A stretch of DNA of 64,000 nt, from positions 1,178,001 to 1,242,000 of the forward strand of contig NZ_FQLR01000004.1 in the NCBI RefSeq assembly GCF_900119895.1, written 5' to 3'. The translations under genes and the position numbers were made by a program. The stretch is from Collinsella phocaeensis. Its GTDB lineage: Bacteria > Actinomycetota > Coriobacteriia > Coriobacteriales > Coriobacteriaceae. The notes under the pieces are model-generated. The model was given only the letters and a program-made list of their open reading frames with translations. It did not search any database and was not told where the DNA came from. Positions 33,548 to 42,753 of this stretch are shown one piece after another. Numbering within the stretch: the first letter of the stretch is position 1; each line of letters begins with the position of its first letter.

Positions 33548-36202
33548 CTAGAGGCCGAGCAGGGCTCGAGCGGCGTCAAGGGCCGCAGGGATGCCGGATG
33601 CATCCTTGCCGCCGGCCTGGGCCATGGTGGGCTTGCCGCCGCCACGCCCGCCGACATGCGCGGAGATCTCCTTGATGACGTCGCCGGCCTTGAATCCCGC
33701 GGAGACCGCGTCGTCGGTAGCGGCGGCCAGAAGCGCAGGTGTGCCCTTTTCGGTCACCGTGGCGACCACGCAGGCGACGGGACCTGAGACCTTCTGGCGG
33801 ATGGTGTCCCAAACGTTGCGGAGCTCGGAGCCCTCAAGGCCTGAAAGCTGGGCGAGGACGAGCTTGTAGCCGTCGGCATCGAGCGCGCCCTCGATAGCGG
33901 AGGAGATGGCATCGGAGCTGGCGCCGGTGAGCGCGGCCTTGAGCTTCTGGTTGACTTCGCGCACATCGGCCTGAAGTGACGCGATGCGGGCCGGAACCTC
34001 GTCGATGCGGCACTTGAGCGCACCCGCAGCCTGCTCGGCGAGGGCGGCGCGGTTCTCGAGCCACTCGATGGCTCCGGCGCTCGTCGCGGCCTCGATGCGG
34101 CGGATGTTGGAACCCGTGGAGGACTCGGAGATGATCTTGAACAGACCGAGCTCGGCGGTGTTGGCAGCATGCGTTCCGCCGCAGAGCTCGCGGGAGAAGG
34201 GCCGGTCCTCCTCGCCGACCGACACGACGCGGACGACGTCGCCGTACTTCTCGCCGAACAGCGCGACGGCTCCGGACGCCTTGGCCTCCTCGATGCCCAT
34301 GACGCGGGTCACGACAGGCTTCGCGGCGAGGATCTCGCGGTTGACCAGGCGCTCGACCGCCTTGATCTGATCGGAGCTCAGAGCCTCGAAATGCGTGAAG
34401 TCGAAACGGAGGTAGTCGTGCGCGACAAGCGAGCCGGCCTGGTTCACATGGTCGCCGAGGACCTCCTTGAGGGCGGCGTCGAGCAGGTGCGTCGCCGTGT
34501 GGTTGCGACGGACGAGGGCGCGGCGCTCGAGGTCGTAGCCGGCGAAAACGGTATCGCCCTCGGAAAGCGTGCCGGAAAGCGTTCCCTCGTGGACGTACAG
34601 CCCGCCCTTGGAGACGGTGTCGCGCACGAGGACCTGCCCGCTATCGGAATCGATCAGGCCGCGATCGCCCTTCTGGCCGCCCATCTCGGCATAGAACGGG
34701 GTGCGGTCGAGCACGACCTGGACGTCGACGCCGCCCTCGGCGGTCTTCACGCGCGCACCGTCGACCACGATGGCGAGAACGCGGGCGCCCTCGACGCTCT
34801 CGTGGTCATAGCCCATGAACTCGGTGGCGGGAAGCTCGTCGGACAGCTCGGTCCAGACATCGTTGAAGGAGCCCCAGGCATCGCCCTTCGCGGCGGCGCG
34901 GGCGCGAGCCTTCTGCTCGGCCATCTCGGCATCGAAGCCCTCGATATCGACCGCGTGGCCCGCGCCCTCGGCGATCTCGACCGTGAGGTCGATGGGGAAC
35001 CCGAAGGTGTCGTGCAGCATGAACGCGGCCTTGCCGGGAAGCTGCTCGCCCGCCGCCAGGGCGGCAAGCTGCTCGTCAAGGTAGACGCGACCGTTGTTGA
35101 GCGTGTTGGAGAAACGCTCCTCCTCGGCGCTCACGATGCCTTTGACCAGCGCGGCGTTCTCGATGAGGTTGGGGTAGGCCTCGCCCATGACGTCGTTGAC
35201 GGCATCGATGAAACGGCCCAGGAAGGCGTCCTCGATGCCCAGAAGGCGGCCGTGGAAGACGGCGCGGCGGAGCAGGCGGCGCAGGACGTAACCGCGCCCC
35301 TCGTTGCCGGGCAGGACGCCGTCGGAGATCAGGAAGTTCACCGAGCGGGCGTGGTCGGCGATGATGCGGAGGCTGCGGGAGGCGCCGCTATAGTCGTCAT
35401 CGACGTACGTCGCGCCGGAGATCTCCTCGCCGAGCTTGATGAGGCTCTGCATGACGTCGCCGTCGAAAAACGAGCTCTTGTGCTGCATGATCGCGGCCAT
35501 GCGCTCGAGACCCATGCCGGTATCGAGGTTGCGATGGGGCAGCTCGGGCATGGAGCCGTCCTCCTGGCGATCGAACTGCGTGAAAACGAGGTTCCAGAAC
35601 TCCAGGAAGCGATCGCAGTCGCAGCCCGGCGCGCAGCCCTCGCGGCCGCAGCCCACTTCCTCACCGAGATCGAAGTAGATCTCGGAGCAGGGGCCGCAGG
35701 GGCCGGTGGGGCCGGCGGCCCAGAAGTTGTCGTCCTCGCCGAGGCGCGTGATATGGTCCTCGGCGACGCCCAGGTCGCGCCACACGTCGTGCGTCTCGTC
35801 ATCGTCGGTGAAAACGGTGAAGTGCAGGCGCTCCTTCGGGAGCTTGAACACCTCGGTGATGAGCTCGTAGGCCCAGGCGCAAGCCTGCTCCTTGGTGACG
35901 CCGCCGAAGGCGAAGTTGCCGAGCATCTCGAAGAACGAGGCGTGGCGCCCGTCGGCGCCGATGATGTCGATATCGTTGGTGCGCACGCACTTCTGGCACG
36001 AGCAGGCACCGATCTCCTTCATCGTCTTCTTGCCCTGGTAGTACTCCTTGAACTGGTTCATGCCGGCGTTGGCGAGCAGCAGCGAGGGGTCGTCGGGAAC
36101 GAGCGAGGAACTCGGGTAGAGCTTGCAGCCCTTCTCCTTGAAGAAGTTGAGATAAGCCGAACGGATCTCGGCGGTTGTCATGGTGGGATAGTCAGCGCTC
36201 AT
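33548..36202 (-). CDS. alaS: Alanyl-tRNA synthetase
   Basis: AlaS charges tRNA-Ala and edits mischarged Ser and Gly. The 884-residue protein has the class II catalytic core (start IRSAYLNFFKEKGCKLYPSS, motif with NAGMNQFKEYY), the editing domain with NHTATHLLDAAL and CGGTHAANTAELG, and the C-Ala domain ending with GRGGGKPTMAQAGGKD. ATG at 36202 (MSADYPTM) has GGAG upstream. The longer in-frame ATG at 36250 lacks one. No T-box is visible in its leader. The gene heads a run that continues through ruvX, mltG, yqeG and aroK. Confidence 0.97.
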   Translation of the reverse strand: MSADYPTMTTAEIRSAYLNFFKEKGCKLYPSSSLVPDDPSLLLANAGMNQFKEYYQGKKTMKEIGACSCQKCVRTNDIDIIGADGRHASFFEMLGNFAFGGVTKEQACAWAYELITEVFKLPKERLHFTVFTDDDETHDVWRDLGVAEDHITRLGEDDNFWAAGPTGPCGPCSEIYFDLGEEVGCGREGCAPGCDCDRFLEFWNLVFTQFDRQEDGSMPELPHRNLDTGMGLERMAAIMQHKSSFFDGDVMQSLIKLGEEISGATYVDDDYSGASRSLRIIADHARSVNFLISDGVLPGNEGRGYVLRRLLRRAVFHGRLLGIEDAFLGRFIDAVNDVMGEAYPNLIENAALVKGIVSAEEERFSNTLNNGRVYLDEQLAALAAGEQLPGKAAFMLHDTFGFPIDLTVEIAEGAGHAVDIEGFDAEMAEQKARARAAAKGDAWGSFNDVWTELSDELPATEFMGYDHESVEGARVLAIVVDGARVKTAEGGVDVQVVLDRTPFYAEMGGQKGDRGLIDSDSGQVLVRDTVSKGGLYVHEGTLSGTLSEGDTVFAGYDLERRALVRRNHTATHLLDAALKEVLGDHVNQAGSLVAHDYLRFDFTHFEALSSDQIKAVERLVNREILAAKPVVTRVMGIEEAKASGAVALFGEKYGDVVRVVSVGEEDRPFSRELCGGTHAANTAELGLFKIISESSTGSNIRRIEAATSAGAIEWLENRAALAEQAAGALKCRIDEVPARIASLQADVREVNQKLKAALTGASSDAISSAIEGALDADGYKLVLAQLSGLEGSELRNVWDTIRQKVSGPVACVVATVTEKGTPALLAAATDDAVSAGFKAGDVIKEISAHVGGRGGGKPTMAQAGGKDASGIPAALDAARALLGL

Positions 36203-36310
36203 CGATTGCGACTCCTGGTTCGGAAGAACGGTACGGTCAAACTCAATCATTCTATACTGAAAGCTCGCTGCTCAGGCATCCCACCGCACCAATCCACATT
36301 TCGAACGGCA

Positions 36311-36333
36311 CCGATGGGCGTCCAGCCCATCGG
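36311..36333 (-). other. Hairpin in the alaS upstream region
   Basis: CCGATGGGC pairs with GCCCATCGG (9 bp, 5-base loop) in the 246-base gap between the permease gene and alaS. It could end the permease transcript; no U-run follows on the minus strand. A TATAGAAT sequence near 36245 is a possible -10 for alaS, without a clear -35. Confidence 0.4.
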
Positions 36334-36448
36334 AAAACCGAGACGCGCTCGCGCGGTGCGCAAAATACAGGCGCCCCGGAACCGTGGGGCCCTGCGAATG
36401 CGGCGCGCATGCGTCGGGCAGTCGGCGCGAAGGCAAAGAGGGTTCGGA

Positions 36449-37822
36449 TCAGCGACCGTCGTCCTGCTCGGCATCGTCGGAGGTGTCCTGGGCGAACGGG
36501 TTTCGGAACACGCCCGTAGCGCCGGGCTGGAGCGATGCGAGCCGAGCCCAGGGGTTGTCGAGCTCGGGCTTGGGAAGCGCGGTCGCCTCCGGGACGGAAT
36601 CGGTGTCGATGAGCTCCGAATCCACCACGAAGCGGTCATCGCCGAGCGCGTCGAAGGCGGGAACGGGCTCACCTTGCTCGTTGCGGAAAGGCGTGCCCTT
36701 GAATATGGCCCCATCGTAGGCGACGAGCTGGCGCTTCGTCTCTTTCTCGAAATAGAACACGAACAGGCCCTTCAACGCCGCGCACAAAGGGATCGCGACG
36801 ACCATGCCCAGAGCGCCCATGAGCGAGGAGCCCACGACGAGAGCGGTGAGGCTCATGGCGGGATGGACCTGGACGGCGGACTGCATGACCTTGGGGCTCA
36901 CGATGTTATCGGTGACGTTCTGGGCTACGACCGTGACGATCAGCGTCCAAAGCGCGAGCATGGGTGCCGTGAAGAAGGCGAGCAGGCAGGCGATCACCGA
37001 CGAGAAACAGGGGCCGATGACGGGGATCAGGTGGAACAGGCCGGTGACGACGCCCATCAAGGCGGCGTACGGGTGCCCGATGACGACGAACCCGATGAAT
37101 GCGAGCAGGCCGCCGACGAACGACGTGATGATCATGCCGCGCATGTAGCCGCCGACCGAGCTGGAAAGAATCGCGATCATGAAGCGGTAGCTCGTCTCGC
37201 GGTCCTCGCCCACGATGGTTCCGATCTCGCGGTGAATGACCGGGTAATCGCGAGCAAGCCAGTACGCGAGGACCAGGGCCAGGAACACGACGAAGATCTG
37301 CGAGGCGAACTGCGAGATGAACGGGACCATGCCCTTGCCGACATCGCCGGCGAGCTGCGTCACGAAGCGCGAGGCGGCGTCCGCGAGCGACGAGAGCATC
37401 GTATCGATATCGGATGCCCAGGTCCCCTGCGACAGCGCCTTGAAATCATGGGCGATCTGCGACGCGAGGTCACCGAGCATGCGGAGCTGACCGGGGAGCC
37501 GGGTGAGGATCTCCATGACCTGCTCGGTGAAGATGGGCACGATGACCATGACGACGCAGGCGATGACCGCGAGCACGACAACGAGCCCGACGAGCGATCC
37601 GATGCCCCGGGAGACACCGCGGTGCTCGAGCGAGTTCACGATCGGCGACGCGACGAACGCGATGAGCGAGCCCACTGCCAGAAACTCGATGACCGGCGCG
37701 AGCACGCCGAAGACGTTGAGCAACGCTATGCCGATGATGATCAGGCCGACGACGGTCCAGACGCGAAACGCCGCGGTTCGCGCGTCCGAGCCGCCGCGGA
37801 CGGAAGCTTGGGGATAGCTCAT
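36449..37822 (-). CDS. AI-2E/PerM family membrane transporter
   Basis: This 457-residue protein belongs to the AI-2E transporter (PerM/YtvI) family. Members have been linked to autoinducer-2 or sodium/lithium-proton export, but the substrate is uncertain. It has about seven to eight membrane helices, the family motif GHPYAALMGVVTGLFHLIPVIGP, and TDNIVSPKVMQ further on. A hydrophilic C-terminal tail of about 90 residues (after FVFYFEKETKRQ) is longer than usual and acidic. Its ATG overlaps the stop of the SigB-like sigma factor gene (ATGA), so it is part of the same stress-linked operon. Confidence 0.88.
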   Translation of the reverse strand: MSYPQASVRGGSDARTAAFRVWTVVGLIIIGIALLNVFGVLAPVIEFLAVGSLIAFVASPIVNSLEHRGVSRGIGSLVGLVVVLAVIACVVMVIVPIFTEQVMEILTRLPGQLRMLGDLASQIAHDFKALSQGTWASDIDTMLSSLADAASRFVTQLAGDVGKGMVPFISQFASQIFVVFLALVLAYWLARDYPVIHREIGTIVGEDRETSYRFMIAILSSSVGGYMRGMIITSFVGGLLAFIGFVVIGHPYAALMGVVTGLFHLIPVIGPCFSSVIACLLAFFTAPMLALWTLIVTVVAQNVTDNIVSPKVMQSAVQVHPAMSLTALVVGSSLMGALGMVVAIPLCAALKGLFVFYFEKETKRQLVAYDGAIFKGTPFRNEQGEPVPAFDALGDDRFVVDSELIDTDSVPEATALPKPELDNPWARLASLQPGATGVFRNPFAQDTSDDAEQDDGR

Positions 37823-38607
37823 TCTGCCGCCATGAGCCCTTCGGGGTCGATCTTATCCTGAATCTTCTTGAGCGTCCGCCTCAGCAGACGGCTGACCTGG
37901 ACCTGGGAGATGCCGAGCTTCTGGGCGATCTCGATTTGCGTCATGCCCTTGACGAACCTGAGCTCGATGACCTCGCGCTCGCGCGGAGAGAAGCCCGCAA
38001 GCGCCTCCTCGATGACCAGGCGGTCATCGGTGAACGCAAGCTCGCTGTCCTCGGAGGCATAGCGGTCGAGCACGGACGGAGCGTCGTCGGAATCGGACGA
38101 GCCGGGGGCCTCGAGCGGCACGGAGCTGTACGCAGAAGAGGACTCCATGGCCTCGAGGACCTCGTCCACGGTCACATCGAGGTACCGGGCGATCTCCTCG
38201 ACCGTAGGCGACCGCTGCAGCTCCGTCGTAAGCTCATCGGTGGCCTGATTGACCTTGGCGGAAAGCTCCTGAAGCCTCCGGGGGACGCGAACGCTCCAGC
38301 CCTTGTCGCGAAAATGGCGCTTGATCTCGCCCATGATGGTCGGCGTGGCGTACGTGGTGAACTCGAGCCCGCGGGCAGGGTCGAAGCGGTCGATCGCCTT
38401 CAGCAGACCGAGGTAGCCGACCTGCATGAGATCATCGATGGGCTCGCCGCGGTTCTTGAATTTATTGGCAAGGAAGCGAACAAGATTGAGATGGGACATG
38501 ACGAGCTTCTCGCGCGCGTCCATATCTCCCTCTTCCTTGTAGCGTCGGAAGAGCTCGTGCGTGCGCTCCTTGTCCCATGCAGTCTTGCCGGTCGCCCTAT
38601 CGGTCAT
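37819..38607 (-). CDS. SigB/SigF-type alternative sigma factor
   Basis: This 262-residue protein is a sigma-70 family factor of the SigB/SigF/SigG group that controls general stress or developmental genes. Region 2 is clear (DLMQVGYLGLLKAIDRFDP, then EFTTYATPTIMGEIKRHFRDKGWSVRVPRRL). Region 3 includes LQRSPTVEEIARYL, and region 4 is the helix-turn-helix TQIEIAQKLGISQVQVSRLL. There is no region 1.1. It overlaps an RsbW-like gene upstream and a permease downstream. Its likely target motif GTTT-N14-GGGTA occurs before ftsH. The ATG at 38607 is better spaced from AAGG than the ATG at 38613. Confidence 0.92.
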   Translation of the reverse strand: MTDRATGKTAWDKERTHELFRRYKEEGDMDAREKLVMSHLNLVRFLANKFKNRGEPIDDLMQVGYLGLLKAIDRFDPARGLEFTTYATPTIMGEIKRHFRDKGWSVRVPRRLQELSAKVNQATDELTTELQRSPTVEEIARYLDVTVDEVLEAMESSSAYSSVPLEAPGSSDSDDAPSVLDRYASEDSELAFTDDRLVIEEALAGFSPREREVIELRFVKGMTQIEIAQKLGISQVQVSRLLRRTLKKIQDKIDPEGLMAAE

Positions 38608-38986
38608 ACACATCAGCCTTCAGCTCGAGGAGAAGCGCGGAGGGGTTCTCGCGCTTCTCGTACGAATCGCAGACGGAAGCCAGGATGAGGTCGGCATATG
38701 CAGCCACCTCGCCGTCAGCCGCGTCGCCGCTAAAGCTGCCGCAACCGAGCGAGAAGGACATGGCGACGGCCTCGGCGCTCGCGCGGAACTCGATGGAGAG
38801 CGACCCTCCGGGGCAAACGGAGCACGCGTAGATGAAGGCCTCCTCGGCCGCCATGCGGATATCCTCGACGCGGTCGACGGACATGGAGGAGAGCATGGCG
38901 ACGTTGGCGGCGGTCATGCGCACCAGGCGGGCGAGATCGGGGTCGGCGACGACCGAAAGCGCGATCGGGGCATCGGCGTTACTCAT
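38597..38986 (-). CDS. RsbW/SpoIIAB-like anti-sigma protein with degraded ATP site
   Basis: The 129-residue protein resembles the RsbW/SpoIIAB anti-sigma kinases: the segment RVEDIRMAAEEAFIYACSVC aligns with the N-box region (family SEAxTNA). The Mg-binding asparagine is replaced by Tyr53, the DxGxG motif reads SLGCGSFSGD, and the glycine-rich GGxGL motif is absent. It therefore probably does not bind ATP in the standard way. Context is strong: it overlaps both DUF948 upstream (8 bases) and the sigma gene downstream (11 bases). No RsbV-type antagonist is nearby. It could be a constitutive sigma partner, a kinase-dead switch, or a SigB-type regulator with unknown input. ATG at 38986 has GGGGAG upstream. 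Confidence 0.72.
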   Translation of the reverse strand: MSNADAPIALSVVADPDLARLVRMTAANVAMLSSMSVDRVEDIRMAAEEAFIYACSVCPGGSLSIEFRASAEAVAMSFSLGCGSFSGDAADGEVAAYADLILASVCDSYEKRENPSALLLELKADVYDR

Positions 38987-39539
38987 GGGACTGCTCCCCT
39001 TCGGTTGCAACGGACTGGTCGTCACCGTAAACGAAGTACCTGCTGGCATCGTTCTCCTCCGCAGTCCCATCGTCCCCGCACGCGGCGTCGCCTTGGCAAG
39101 CGTCGTCGGAAACGGGATGGGAGAGGCTCTTCGCATCCTCATGATGCCGCTTGGCGAAGAACCCCTGAACCTTATCGGAGGCGGCCTGGGCGATACCGCT
39201 CACCGAGCTGGAGGCGGAGGACACGGTCCCGGTAACCGCGGAGACGTCGCGCAGCACGCCGTTGATTTCCAGCAGGTCGGCGGACAGGGCCTCCACGGCG
39301 ACCGTGCCCTGCTTGAGCAGCGGGTCGATCTGCTCGAGCGCGGGGGCGACGGCATCGAGGGCGGCATCGAGCTTCACGATGACCGGACGCGCCTCCCCGA
39401 CGACGTCGTTGACGTCGGAAACGGTGCGATCGAGGGACTCGACCGTGGCGCGTGCGCGTTTGAGCATGAGTGCGAGCTCGACGAGCGCCCAAACGCCGAC
39501 GAGCGCGAGTACGATCAGTGCGATCCGAAGGGGATCCAT
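38979..39539 (-). CDS. DUF948-like membrane-anchored helical protein
   Basis: This 186-residue protein has one N-terminal membrane helix (residues 5-25, RIALIVLALVGVWALVELAL) and a long helical segment with heptad-like hydrophobics (30-125). The acidic C-terminal tail has Asp/Glu/Ala clusters. This is the layout of DUF948 proteins such as the general-stress protein YtxG. Function is unknown. It is the first gene of the unit DUF948-rsbW-like-sigma-permease and overlaps the RsbW-like gene. ATG at 39539 follows GGGAGG. A GGGTAGTATGAT sequence near 39595 may contain its -10. Confidence 0.7.
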   Translation of the reverse strand: MDPLRIALIVLALVGVWALVELALMLKRARATVESLDRTVSDVNDVVGEARPVIVKLDAALDAVAPALEQIDPLLKQGTVAVEALSADLLEINGVLRDVSAVTGTVSSASSSVSGIAQAASDKVQGFFAKRHHEDAKSLSHPVSDDACQGDAACGDDGTAEENDASRYFVYGDDQSVATEGEQSHE

Positions 39540-39665
39540 GGTGCCTCCCAACGTGACGGTTCATGACAGGCGCCGCGATGGGCGCACGACTGTCCATCAT
39601 ACTACCCAGCGCGCCGGCTTCCATGCCCCGCGGCACCGCGAGCACGTTCCGACACGACGAGCCCA

Positions 39666-41036
39666 TCAATCGCAGCGAGGCGCGCGGCCGCTGCGATCGC
39701 GCGCGGACTGCTCGGCGCGCCACTGCTCCCAGCCACGGCCCGAAGGACCCCAGAACGCCCCGCGTTCCAGACCTTCGGGAAGGTAGCGCTGGTCCACCCA
39801 GCCCTCTGGATAATCGTGCGGATACCGATAGGTCCCGTACTCCTCCGAGCCCGGGCGATGCCGATCGCGAAGATACGACGGAACCTCGCGCATGCCGCTT
39901 GTGCGCACGTCCTCGAGCGCCGCATCGATAGCGGCCTCGCACGCGTTCGACTTGGGCGCCAACGCATTGTAGATGGCAGCCTGGGCGAGGATGATGCGGC
40001 ACTCCGGATAGCCGATGACCTCGGCTGACTTGAACGCCGCCTCGGCGACGAGCAGGGCGCAGGGGTCGGCGTTGCCGATATCCTCGGCTGCCTGGATCAT
40101 GATGCGCCGGGCGATGAACTTCGGGTCCTCGCCCGCATCGATCATGCGGGCGAGCCAGTAGACGGCGGCGTCGGGGTCGCTCCCGCGCATCGACTTGATG
40201 AACGCCGATATGACGTCGTAGTGCATGTCGCCGGTTTTATCGTAGGCGAGGCCGCGCCTCGGGTTTGCGACCTGGACGTCCTCGACGGTTATGGCGACCG
40301 GTTCCCACTCGGAATCCCCGCCGTCGACAACCTGCTCGCCGGCATCCGCATGGCAGCGCGACCACGCGACCTCGCTGGCGAGCTCGAGACTCGTCAGCGC
40401 GCTGCGAGCGTCGCCGGCGGCAAGGGTGCAGATGGCGCGCACGACCTCGTCCGACGCGTTGAACCGACCTCCCAGCCCGCGCTCGTAGGCAAGGGCGCGG
40501 CGCACGAGGACGGCAATGTCCTCGTCCGTGAGATGCTCGAGCTCGACCACGCGGCTCCGCGAGATGAGCGCCGAGTTGACCTCGAAATACGGGTTTTCCG
40601 TCGTGGCGCCGATCAGGATGACGGTGCGATTCTCCACGGCATGGAGCAATGCGTCCTGCTGAGAACGGGAGAACCGGTGTATCTCATCGATGAACAGGAT
40701 AGTGCGCCTGCCGTACGCCATGAGCCTCCGCTGCGCCTCGTCTATCTCGCGGCGCAGATCCTTGACCGTGCCCGTGACCGCGGAGACCTCGACGAACTCG
40801 CTGCGCGTATGCGCGGCGACGATATGCGCGAGCGTCGTCTTCCCCGTTCCCGCCGGGCCGTAGAGGATGACGCTGGAGAGCACGTCGTGCTCGATCGCCG
40901 AGCGAAGCCAGGAGCCGGGTCCCACGGCTTTCCGCTGCCCCACGTACTCATCGAGCGTGGACGGCCTCATGCGGACGGCGAGCGGCGCATAACTCAGCCG
41001 CTTGGCCGATTCTGCCTGGCTGAACAGGGTTTCCAT
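39666..41036 (-). CDS. rarA: RarA/MgsA replication-associated AAA ATPase
   Basis: RarA (MgsA) is a clamp-loader-like AAA+ ATPase that acts at stalled replication forks with SSB and RecA. The 456-residue protein begins with an SSB- or PCNA-type N-terminus and RMRPSTLDEYVGQ, has Walker A GPAGTGKTT at 60-68, Walker B RRTILFIDEIHRF, and SRSRVVEL. The tetramerisation domain has GSDPDAAVYWLARMIDAGEDP and ends with GWVDQRYLPEGL. ATG at 41036 follows GGAGG. A 126-base gap separates it from the downstream DUF948 gene. Confidence 0.95.
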   Translation of the reverse strand: METLFSQAESAKRLSYAPLAVRMRPSTLDEYVGQRKAVGPGSWLRSAIEHDVLSSVILYGPAGTGKTTLAHIVAAHTRSEFVEVSAVTGTVKDLRREIDEAQRRLMAYGRRTILFIDEIHRFSRSQQDALLHAVENRTVILIGATTENPYFEVNSALISRSRVVELEHLTDEDIAVLVRRALAYERGLGGRFNASDEVVRAICTLAAGDARSALTSLELASEVAWSRCHADAGEQVVDGGDSEWEPVAITVEDVQVANPRRGLAYDKTGDMHYDVISAFIKSMRGSDPDAAVYWLARMIDAGEDPKFIARRIMIQAAEDIGNADPCALLVAEAAFKSAEVIGYPECRIILAQAAIYNALAPKSNACEAAIDAALEDVRTSGMREVPSYLRDRHRPGSEEYGTYRYPHDYPEGWVDQRYLPEGLERGAFWGPSGRGWEQWRAEQSARDRSGRAPRCD

Positions 41037-41152
41037 GGGACCTCCGAATCGTATACGTACATATGTTCTTATAGTACACGGTACGCCGGCGGCCGGCAAC
41101 CGGGGCATGTGCGCGCACCCCGGATGCGACCCGCCCGGACGAAGCGGGGACG

Positions 41153-42394
41153 TCAGCGTTCGTTGATATAGGTGCGCTGCGGAAACCTGACCTCATCGAA
41201 CAGCTTGGTGGCAAGCTCGATGAAATACCCGTCGGTCATGCTCGCGATGTAGTCGACGACGGTCTGGTCCGGATCGGACTCCCAGTCATAGGTGCGGTCG
41301 TAATACGCGAGCGCGCGCTCGATGCGGGCGATATGGTGCCTGAAGATCGGACTGGCCTCGTCGCGCGCGCGAAGATCGCTCAAGAAGCGCTCGTACATGA
41401 GCTCGAAGGCTCGGGCCATCATGGCGCCGTGCTCCTCCTCGACACCGGCGGAGCGGTAGATCTTCGCATAGTTCTCACGCTTGGCGCGCGAGATCTCGCG
41501 AAAGAGCCCCTCGCTCATCTCGATGCGGTTCCGACCGTAGCTGTGCTCGACGATATCGATCGACGCGCGCGTGAGGATCCAGGAGTTATACCCCCCACCC
41601 ATACCGTCGTCGAAGGCGCCGGCATCGATGAACCCCGCCTCGATCGCATCCTGCCGATCGCGCCCGACATAGGCGATGATGTCGGAGATCCGCACCACGC
41701 ACCCCTCGAGGGTCATGGGCCGCAAGGTCTTAACGTAGTCGAAGCCGCTCGTACGGCAGCGCTCGACGATCGCGTCGAACTCGTCGAACCCGGACAGACC
41801 GGAGAGCTCGAACACCCGCTGCTCGTACTCCCCGTTGTGACACAGGATGCCATCGAGCGTCTGCAGCGTGGCGTTGCGCCCGTATAGGACATCGAGGACC
41901 CGCACGGAATGGACGTTATGGAAAAAAGAGCGGCCGCAACGCGCCTGAAGAATATCGTTGAGGTGCTTCTCGCCCGCATGGCCGAACGGCGTGTGGCCCA
42001 GGTCGTGCCCCAGCGCGATGGCCTCGATAAGGTCGCAGTTGAGGCCGAGTGCGCGACCGATGTCGCGCGCGATGCGCGCCACGAGCTGAACGTGCAGCCC
42101 GCGACGCGAAAGATCGTCGTTGCTGCGGAAGCTGAACACCTGCGTCTTGCCGTTATAGCGGCTGTATGCGGGAAGATGCATGATCTTCTCGGCATCGCGC
42201 ACATACGCGGGGCGCCAGATGCTTCCTGCGTCGGAGGGACGTGCGATACGTCGCACGGCCGCCGAGTCGAGCGCGCGGTACGGATTGAGCCAGCCCGCGG
42301 CGCGATCAGACTCCATGCGGGCGACGAGACCGTCACTCAGATGGTCGGGCATCGCGCGGAGGCGGGCGCCCAGGGTGGTATCGCTTGCTGTCAT
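41153..42394 (-). CDS. dgt: Deoxyguanosinetriphosphate triphosphohydrolase-like protein
   Basis: This 413-residue HD-domain enzyme is predicted to hydrolyse dGTP or other dNTPs to the nucleoside and triphosphate. The motifs match type-2 dGTPase-like proteins: SRYNGKTQVF, HVQLVARIARDIGRALGLN, and the HD pair GHDLGHTPFGHAGE at about 129-142, with CHNGEYE and the aspartate in RISDIIAYVGRD further on. It limits dNTP pools. ATG at 42394 follows GGGAGG. In many Gram-positive bacteria dgt precedes dnaG; here it stands alone upstream of rarA. Confidence 0.9.
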   Translation of the reverse strand: MTASDTTLGARLRAMPDHLSDGLVARMESDRAAGWLNPYRALDSAAVRRIARPSDAGSIWRPAYVRDAEKIMHLPAYSRYNGKTQVFSFRSNDDLSRRGLHVQLVARIARDIGRALGLNCDLIEAIALGHDLGHTPFGHAGEKHLNDILQARCGRSFFHNVHSVRVLDVLYGRNATLQTLDGILCHNGEYEQRVFELSGLSGFDEFDAIVERCRTSGFDYVKTLRPMTLEGCVVRISDIIAYVGRDRQDAIEAGFIDAGAFDDGMGGGYNSWILTRASIDIVEHSYGRNRIEMSEGLFREISRAKRENYAKIYRSAGVEEEHGAMMARAFELMYERFLSDLRARDEASPIFRHHIARIERALAYYDRTYDWESDPDQTVVDYIASMTDGYFIELATKLFDEVRFPQRTYINER

Positions 42395-42753
42395 GCGACC
42401 TCCCATCTTAGATGCTTCTTGCCGACCATCATCTCACAGCGCGAAGACGGTGAGACGGAAAACCGTCCGATGTGGCTATCCGCCACATAGAGCCGCCGAG
42501 CAGGGAGCCGCAGCGGATGCGGTCGCCGCGATGAGGACCCCGCAGGCCAGACGATGCGCGGACGGCCCGGCTCGGAGCGCCTCCACGCGCATCCCGCACG
42601 CACCCCCATTCCACCTGTCGCGCAATCATCGGCCGCGAGCTGGCCTGTTAGGCCGTTGGGTCGATTTTGTTAGCCGGGGTGACGGAAATCCGAATTCCGC
42701 GCTGCACGGCACGTCCGGACCCCTACGCTTGAAGCGGAGCGAAAGGAGGTCAC
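42395..42753. other. Intergenic region between dgt and the prepilin peptidase
   Basis: No convincing gene or RNA is visible in this divergent 359-base gap. It holds one short hairpin ATGTGGC-tatcc-GCCACAT at 42470-42488 and, close to the right end, the excellent ribosome site AAAGGAGG before the prepilin peptidase. The open frames crossing it are rich in arginine and lack ribosome sites. Confidence 0.6.

Noticed and set aside
34169-37861. Very long plus-strand open frame opposite alaS and the permease gene
   Set aside because: It is antisense to two well-recognised genes, has no ribosome site, and shows repetitive charged residues produced by GC3 bias in the reverse frame.
42391-42609. Minus-strand 72-residue frame upstream of dgt
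   Set aside because: It covers the dgt ribosome site, is arginine-rich and has no start signal of its own.
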